A stretch of DNA of 64,000 bases, from positions 78,992 to 142,991 of the forward strand of contig SCUI01000011.1 of NCBI GenBank assembly GCA_004297225.1. The letters are read 5' to 3'. Below, one piece after another: positions 59,105 to 64,000 of this stretch. Below the pieces are notes generated by a model. It saw only the letters and a program-made list of their open reading frames with translations. It had not been told where the DNA came from and made no database searches. This DNA comes from Lysobacteraceae bacterium (lineage in GTDB: Bacteria; Pseudomonadota; Gammaproteobacteria; Xanthomonadales; Xanthomonadaceae). Made by a program: the position numbers and the translations under genes. Numbering within the stretch: the first letter of the stretch is position 1; each line of letters opens with the position of its first letter.

Positions 59105-59577
59105 CCATCGCGATCCGCACGGCGCTGCTTCTTCCGCTGCTGCTTGCGGCCTGCACCACCGGGGCACCGACGGACGCGCAGCCCGGTGCGCCGGAAGGGC
59201 CTGATGCCCTGGCGCAGGTCGGCCGCTGGCAGTTGCAGGGGGCGACGGACGGGCAGGGCGAGCCGATCGCGGCCGTGCTGCCGCATGGCAAGGCAGTGCA
59301 CGTCGCGGTGTTCGCCGACGGCGCGCTCGCCATCGAGGGCGGCTGCAACCACATGGGCGGCCGCTATGACATTGATGCGCGCGGGCGGCTGGTGGTGGCC
59401 GAGATCCAGTCCACGCTCATGGCCTGCGCCGACCAGGCGCGGATGGAGGCGGACAGCGCCGTCGCCGGCCTACTGCAGGGCACTTCGCAATGGCGCATCG
59501 CCGAGAGCTACCCGGAGCAGTTGTATTTGGAGAACGCCGACGGCCGGCGCAGCCACTGGGTGGCGGCGCGCCGCTAA
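59101..59577 (+). CDS. META-domain lipoprotein
   Basis: A 158-residue lipoprotein with signal TALLLPLLLAAC (Cys 17). The mature part is a META/HslJ-like domain: GGCNHMGGRYDIDARGRLVVA, then STLMACADQARME. Such proteins are tied to heat or antibiotic (novobiocin) resistance in E. coli; role here is inferred. It starts within the stop of the STAS-like gene. Confidence 0.85.
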   Translation: MTIAIRTALLLPLLLAACTTGAPTDAQPGAPEGPDALAQVGRWQLQGATDGQGEPIAAVLPHGKAVHVAVFADGALAIEGGCNHMGGRYDIDARGRLVVAEIQSTLMACADQARMEADSAVAGLLQGTSQWRIAESYPEQLYLENADGRRSHWVAARR

Positions 59578-59651
59578 GCGGGCCCCGAGGCCCGGGTGAC
59601 GCGCACGCTTCGCAAGGCCGCGTTCACGGCGGTGCGGCCTAGAATCCGCCC

Positions 59652-59960
59652 ATGCACCTGGTCCAGCTGTTCCTGCCGCTGCGCGACAACGACGGCGAGG
59701 CGTTTCCCGCGCGCATGTTCGGCGCCGTGCGTGCCGAACTGGCGGAAGTCTTCGGTGGGGTCACCGCGTACCAACGCGCGCCGGCGACCGGGCTGTGGGA
59801 AGACGACGAGGACCACGTCCAGCGCGACGAGCTGGTCCTGTTCGAAGTGATGGTCTCCGCTGTCGACCATGGGTGGTGGAAGCACTACGTCGCCGAACTC
59901 GCCACGCGCTTCCGCCAGGAGGAGATCCTCGCGCGGGCGTTGCCCTGCGAGCGGCTGTGA
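59652..59960 (+). CDS. Small conserved hypothetical protein
   Basis: A 102-residue soluble protein without signal peptide or membrane segment. It alternates strands and helices (MHLVQLFLPLRDNDGEAF, VTAYQRAPATGLWEDDED, LVLFEVMVSAVDHGWWKHYV). Family not recognised. GC and codon use fit the chromosome. It converges on a broken hydrolase gene. Confidence 0.6.
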   Translation: MHLVQLFLPLRDNDGEAFPARMFGAVRAELAEVFGGVTAYQRAPATGLWEDDEDHVQRDELVLFEVMVSAVDHGWWKHYVAELATRFRQEEILARALPCERL

Positions 59961-59977
59961 GGAATCGAAGGGCGAAA

Positions 59978-60345
59978 TCAAAGGGGCGAATGCAAGGCGT
60001 CTCGCTGCATGCACTCGCCGTGCATCCACTGCGCCAACCTGCCTGCATAGTCGGCGTCGGAGATCCCGTGGCCGCCGGGCAGGATGACGCGTGTGACATC
60101 GACGCCGGCGTCCTGCATGGCTTCGGCTACGGGCAAGAGGTGGTTATCGACGGATGCCAGGGTGTCCTCCGCGGCACCGATGAGCAGCACCGGGCGGCCC
60201 TGGAGCGCGGGTGCGATGCTGCGCAGGTCATGTTCCGCCTGCTCGTCGATGAGGGCGGACATCAGCCCGTCGGCACCGCCCTGCAATGCGAACTGCAACG
60301 CGGCGTCGCGAACCGGAGGGCGTGTTCGCCGGCATGTACGTTCAT
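59978..60345 (-). pseudogene. Decayed alpha/beta hydrolase, C-terminal fragment
   Basis: Reading on the minus strand, GGADGLMSALIDEQAEHDLR and PVLLIGAAEDTLASVDNHLL lead to the His motif ILPGGHGISDADYAG, the last strand-helix units and acid/His of an alpha/beta hydrolase. The nucleophile elbow half is missing. Near 60310 the frame breaks: the ATG at 60345 opens another frame (MNVHAGEHALRF). Sequence upstream to 60497 shows no gene. Remnant by deletion and frameshift. Confidence 0.6.
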
Positions 60346-60497
60346 GGCACCCGCCTGCGCACGATGGCACCCGAAAACAAGGGGTCAGGGTACCAATTCG
60401 CACGCGCCTGCATCGCTTCTGACGTTTGCTAACCTGTGGGGGAATAGCGGTGTAAACGACAACCCGGCAGCGGGGCGCTGGCCGGACAGGCGAGGGG

Positions 60498-62639
60498 ATG
60501 CCAATGGGGAAGGCAAGAATGGCCGCGCTGGCGGCATTGTTGGGGCTCGCCGCTTGCAGCGGCGGTGATTCGCCCGCCAGCAGCCAGGCAGGACCTGGCG
60601 CCGACGCGCCGCGAACCATCGACACGGCAGCAACCGCGGCAGTCGGCCTCGAGCCGTTGCCGCAAGGCGCCTGGACGGACCTCGCCCGCGCGCTGCTCGC
60701 GGCACGCGACCTGGACGGGTCCGTCGACGCCACGCGCGAGATCCTCGCACGCGGGGGCATCGCAACCACCGATGGCGAACGCATCCTCACTGCGGCCATC
60801 GGTCCCGCCTCGCATCTCCAGGCTTCGCCCGGGGAGACCGTGGGCCTGGCGATGCAGGCACGGCACCGCGCGCATGCGGGCGCGCTCACGATCTCCGAGT
60901 TGGCGCAGATGCTCGAGACCCTGGGCTGGCCATTCCCCGATGCCGATCCCGAGGGCGATGCGCAGGGCGTTCCGGATTTCATCGCACCGGAGGACGCCGA
61001 CGGCTATCGCGCCTTGCTGGATGCGGAACGCGAGTCGGCGCAGGAGATCGAACGCAACGCGCGACGCATGGCCATCGAGGCGGAAGACGCGGCGCGCGAA
61101 GCGGCTGCAGCGGCCGACCGGCAGCGAGTGAAAGCCATCCAGGATGCGACGCTCGCCTGGCAGGAGGCCCGCCAGGCCGCCTCGAAGGCGCCCCCGGCCG
61201 AGCGCGAGGCGGCGGCTGCGGCGGTGCAGGCTGCATTGGCGGCCCGGCAAGCCGCGATCGAAGCACGCAATCGTGCACGCAAGGAATCCACCGAAGCCCG
61301 CGATCGCATGCGCGCCTCCGGCGTGGCCGGCATCGAAAGGAAATACCTGGCCGAACGCATCCAGCGCCGGATCGGACCGGACCACCGCCAGGGCGAACGG
61401 GTGATGGCGATGCTGGGCGACTGGGTGCGCGACGCTGCCGCGAATCCGGACGATCCGGAGAGCTTCACGCCGCTGTTCCTGGCGGAAATGGCACGGCTGC
61501 AGGACACCCCGGTGGACTTGCTCGGCTCGCATCTTGCACGCCCGGGGCGTGGCAAAGGCGCCGAGGTGGATCTGCGCGGCGCGCCGCGTGCGCAACAGTT
61601 GCGCTGGACGTTGCTGGAAATCGAACTGTTCGCCGCCGCGTTCGACCGGCGCGCCGGCAATGCACCACCGCGGCGCAGCATGGCCACCCGGGTTGCCGAC
61701 GTGCTGTTGCCCCCTGCGCACGCGGCCTCGGCCTGCGATGACTTCAAGGCATGGCTCGACAGCCAGACCGAAGGCTTCGGCGGCGATGTCGCCAACACGG
61801 CCGGCGGCATCGCCACCGGCGCGGTGATCGACGCGGCCGCCGGCACGATCATGGACGCCACCACGCAGGAAGCCTTCGGCAAGGCCATGTCGGCATTGGG
61901 CATGGTCGCGAAGCTGGCCAAGCTGGCGGCGTTCTATGGCAACGAGCAGGCGACGGTGACGCCGGAGCCGGTGTCGGCGCACAAGCCGGTAGGTGACATG
62001 AAGCTGGTCTGGTTCACCGCGCGCGCCGGCATCAGCGCGGAAGAGTGGGCGGAGTACCAACGGGCCATGGGCGATGCCGCGGCGATCGACCGCTCCGCAC
62101 GCGACTGCCTGGAAATGGCCGGGCTGCCGCGATTCAACGATGCCGTCGACGTGGCCAAGGAAGCCGAGAAGTGGTGGATCGTCTGGCGGCTCACGGACGG
62201 CGGTGGCAACCACGTCTACATCAATTACAAGGCCAGCAAGTTCGACCAGGGCGGGCGCTTCGCGATGAGGATGAAGCGCGAATCCGAATCCACGGCCGCA
62301 GCCAGGCTGGGCGTCGACATCCGCCCCGAACGCGGCCACACCGGCACGGTCGCGCGCGCCTACGCGACCGCCGAAGCGCGGGTCGATGCCGCGGGCATGC
62401 CATCGCCGTCGAGCCTGATCGCCGGCCTGTTCGGTGGGCCGACGGGACTGGCCGACGTGCTGCTCGAGCTGCTCACGGGCTGGTACCAGGAAATGAACAT
62501 GCCCAAGGCCTACGGCACGATGGAGATCGAATACCACTGCCCGAGGCCGGGTCGGCTGCACCGCTCGACGGGCAGGGAAGTTGCCGACGGCGGTGGCGAT
62601 CCCGGCCCCGACAATTGCCTGTTGTCGGCAGGAAAGTAG
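60498..62639 (+). CDS. Large lipoprotein of unknown family
   Basis: A 713-residue protein. Lipoprotein signal RMAALAALLGLAAC (Cys 20). A helical N-domain to about 170, then a charged Ala/Glu/Arg coiled-coil stretch to about 280 (ERNARRMAIEAEDAAREAAA), a middle domain, a glycine-rich hydrophobic segment (AGGIATGAVIDAAAGTIM, about 435-455), and a C-domain with YHCPRPGR and two Cys (CPR and NCL). No recognised domain. It stands alone between a pseudogene and a convergent yaeQ. Could be a cell-envelope or toxin-related surface protein; no function assigned. Confidence 0.65.
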   Translation: MPMGKARMAALAALLGLAACSGGDSPASSQAGPGADAPRTIDTAATAAVGLEPLPQGAWTDLARALLAARDLDGSVDATREILARGGIATTDGERILTAAIGPASHLQASPGETVGLAMQARHRAHAGALTISELAQMLETLGWPFPDADPEGDAQGVPDFIAPEDADGYRALLDAERESAQEIERNARRMAIEAEDAAREAAAAADRQRVKAIQDATLAWQEARQAASKAPPAEREAAAAAVQAALAARQAAIEARNRARKESTEARDRMRASGVAGIERKYLAERIQRRIGPDHRQGERVMAMLGDWVRDAAANPDDPESFTPLFLAEMARLQDTPVDLLGSHLARPGRGKGAEVDLRGAPRAQQLRWTLLEIELFAAAFDRRAGNAPPRRSMATRVADVLLPPAHAASACDDFKAWLDSQTEGFGGDVANTAGGIATGAVIDAAAGTIMDATTQEAFGKAMSALGMVAKLAKLAAFYGNEQATVTPEPVSAHKPVGDMKLVWFTARAGISAEEWAEYQRAMGDAAAIDRSARDCLEMAGLPRFNDAVDVAKEAEKWWIVWRLTDGGGNHVYINYKASKFDQGGRFAMRMKRESESTAAARLGVDIRPERGHTGTVARAYATAEARVDAAGMPSPSSLIAGLFGGPTGLADVLLELLTGWYQEMNMPKAYGTMEIEYHCPRPGRLHRSTGREVADGGGDPGPDNCLLSAGK

Positions 62640-62657
62640 GTGGCGCGGGGTCGGGCG

Positions 62658-63212
62658 CTAGCTCCGCGCCTTCCCCCGCTGTCGATACGCCGGCCGCACC
62701 AGGGCTTCTCCCGTATCGCTCATCACGCGCAGCTCGCCTTCCTCGATCATGCAGTTCAGCCGCAGGCCGCGCTGGTACAGGGCCACGAGCTGCTCCACGT
62801 CGCCGGACGGCAGGTCGATCACCGACAGGTTCTTCAACCGATCCAGCGTCGCCTTTGCGCGTTCCCACCACAGGTCCGAAGCGCGCCCGCCGTAATTGAC
62901 CACCACGACTTCGCGCGCACGGCCGCAGGCCTTCTTCACCCGCGATTCGTCGGGCTGCCCGAGGTCGATCCACAGGTCGATGTCCCCGGTGTAGTCGCGC
63001 AGCCACAGGTCGGGCTCTTCCTCGTTGCCCAGGCCGCGGCCGAATTCCAGGCGCTCGTCGGCGTGCAGCGCGAAGGCGATGATCCGCACCATCACCCGCT
63101 GGTCGGTCTCCGAGGGATGCTGGGCCACGGTGAGGGGATAGGCGCCATAGGCATTGCGGTCCATGTCGCTGACCTGGAGTTCGGCCTTGAGGACGGTGGC
63201 CTTGGGCGCCAT
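62658..63212 (-). CDS. yaeQ: YaeQ family protein
   Basis: A 184-residue protein fitting YaeQ throughout: MAPKATVLKAELQVSDMDRN at the start, YPLTVAQHPSETDQRVMVRI, GLGNEEEPDLWLRDYTGDID and the later IDLGQPDESRVKKACGRA. YaeQ has a restriction-endonuclease-like fold; earlier reports tie it to RfaH effects but its role is unclear. The start is ATG 63212; an 8-codon upstream alternative exists. Divergent from the kinase gene with 36 bases between. Confidence 0.92.
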   Translation of the reverse strand: MAPKATVLKAELQVSDMDRNAYGAYPLTVAQHPSETDQRVMVRIIAFALHADERLEFGRGLGNEEEPDLWLRDYTGDIDLWIDLGQPDESRVKKACGRAREVVVVNYGGRASDLWWERAKATLDRLKNLSVIDLPSGDVEQLVALYQRGLRLNCMIEEGELRVMSDTGEALVRPAYRQRGKARS

Positions 63213-63248
63213 TCGGTTCACCTTGGGGAAAGGCACATTCTAGGCGGC

Positions 63249-64000
63249 ATGCCAGAATGGCGCATGCGAACCCCCCAGGCGCTGCAGGCGCTGATCGACG
63301 ACGGCGTCATCGACGAAGTCGTGCGTCCCCTCAAGAGTGGCAAGGAAGCGGCCGTCTACGTCGTGCACGGCGGCGGCGAGGTGCGTTGCGCGAAGGTCTA
63401 CAAGGACATGGCGCAGCGCAGCTTCCAGCAGCGCGTGCAGTACCAGGAAGGCCGCAAGGTGCGCGGCAGCCGCGAAGCGCGCGCGATCGGCAAGGCCAGC
63501 CGCTATGGCCGCCGGCAGCAGGAAGAGGCCTGGAAGAACACCGAGGTCGACGCGCTGTACCAGCTGCGCGATGCCGGCGTGCGCGTGCCCGAGCCCCATG
63601 GCTTCTTCCACGGCGTGCTGGTGATGGAGATGGTGACCGACGCCGATGGCTACGCCGCCCCGCGCCTGGGCGAGTACGAGCCGACGCCGGCACAGGCGCG
63701 CGAATTCCACGCGGTGCTGGTGCGGCAGGTCGTGCGCATGCTGTGTTGCGGGCTGATCCACGGCGACCTGTCGCCGTACAACGTGCTGGTCGGCCCGGAC
63801 GGTCCGGTGCTGATCGACTTCCCGCAGGTGGTCAGCGCGGGCGGCAACAACGCGGCGCGGCAGATGCTGCTGCGCGACGTCAACAACCTCACGGCTTACC
63901 TGGGGCGATGGGCGCCGGAGTTGCTCGACACCTGGTACGGCGAGGAGATGTGGGCGCTGTTCGAGGCGGGCGCTCTGCAAGCCGATACGGCGTTGACCGG
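63249..64000 (+). CDS. RIO1-type serine kinase, 3' end cut by window edge
   Basis: At least 250 residues are visible. Kinase elements: SGKEAAVYVV nucleotide loop, CAKVYKDM with the ATP lysine, catalytic HGDLSPYNVLV and metal Asp in IDFPQVV. This is the PA4780-like bacterial RIO group. ATG 63249 or 63264 are both possible starts. The substrate in bacteria is not known. Confidence 0.9.
   Translation, partial: MPEWRMRTPQALQALIDDGVIDEVVRPLKSGKEAAVYVVHGGGEVRCAKVYKDMAQRSFQQRVQYQEGRKVRGSREARAIGKASRYGRRQQEEAWKNTEVDALYQLRDAGVRVPEPHGFFHGVLVMEMVTDADGYAAPRLGEYEPTPAQAREFHAVLVRQVVRMLCCGLIHGDLSPYNVLVGPDGPVLIDFPQVVSAGGNNAARQMLLRDVNNLTAYLGRWAPELLDTWYGEEMWALFEAGALQADTALT

Overview
The window reads as chromosomal DNA of a high-GC gammaproteobacterium of the Xanthomonadaceae/Lysobacteraceae. 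The strongest evidence is the arginine cluster: N-acetylornithine (not ornithine) carbamoyltransferase, acetylcitrulline deacetylase and a fused acetylglutamate kinase/synthase, an arrangement characteristic of xanthomonads. A his operon headed by a TrpR-like regulator and short xanthomonad-type REP palindromes point the same way. I cannot assign genus or species.

Layout. 1-2228 (minus): cysS, sufE-like and a cut-off MFS gene, overlapping by 4 bp each. 2386-11365 (plus): a small periplasmic protein, then argF'-argG-argE'-argB/A-GNAT-argC-argH, preceded by a terminator hairpin that leaves no room for a downstream promoter, so attenuation is suspected. 11401-12119 (minus): a membrane protein and tRNA-Pro(CGG). 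12225-16763 (plus): hisS, a histidine/aromatic ammonia-lyase and a secreted phosphoesterase. 16811-24306 (plus): promoter with a perfect 24-bp operator, TrpR-like regulator ending in a polyhistidine tail, then hisG-D-C-B-H-A-F-IE.

24310-29099 (minus): mtnB-mtnD-mtnC of the methionine salvage pathway and two APC amino-acid transporters. 29234-47657: mostly minus-strand leucine/branched-chain catabolism (leucine dehydrogenase, isovaleryl-CoA dehydrogenase, both methylcrotonyl-CoA carboxylase subunits, methylglutaconyl-CoA hydratase, HMG-CoA lyase, thiolase, SDR), interspersed with a PAS-GGDEF-EAL protein, EfpL, bactofilin, two Ala-rich lipoproteins, a plus-strand cytochrome c/FTR1 iron permease, and a GxxExxY nuclease-like gene bounded by inverted arrays of a 10-bp-period repeat. 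47862-52958 (plus): a TPR-sulfotransferase and fused isobutyryl-CoA mutase IcmF, whose reading frame carries three REP-like palindromes in frame.

52980-55690 is a visibly AT-richer island with an ATPase-HNH pair resembling the Septu (PtuA/PtuB) anti-phage system, followed by a degenerate attC-like site. 55691-64000 holds an MFS exporter, a PD-(D/E)xK-like protein with a NERD-domain membrane protein, small stress/lipoprotein genes, a decayed hydrolase, a large unrecognised lipoprotein, YaeQ and the start of a RIO-type kinase.

The most unusual signals are the REP palindromes translated inside icmF, the GxxExxY cassette with its inverted repeat arrays, the putative arginine attenuator, the His-codon run closing the his regulator, and the Septu-like island.
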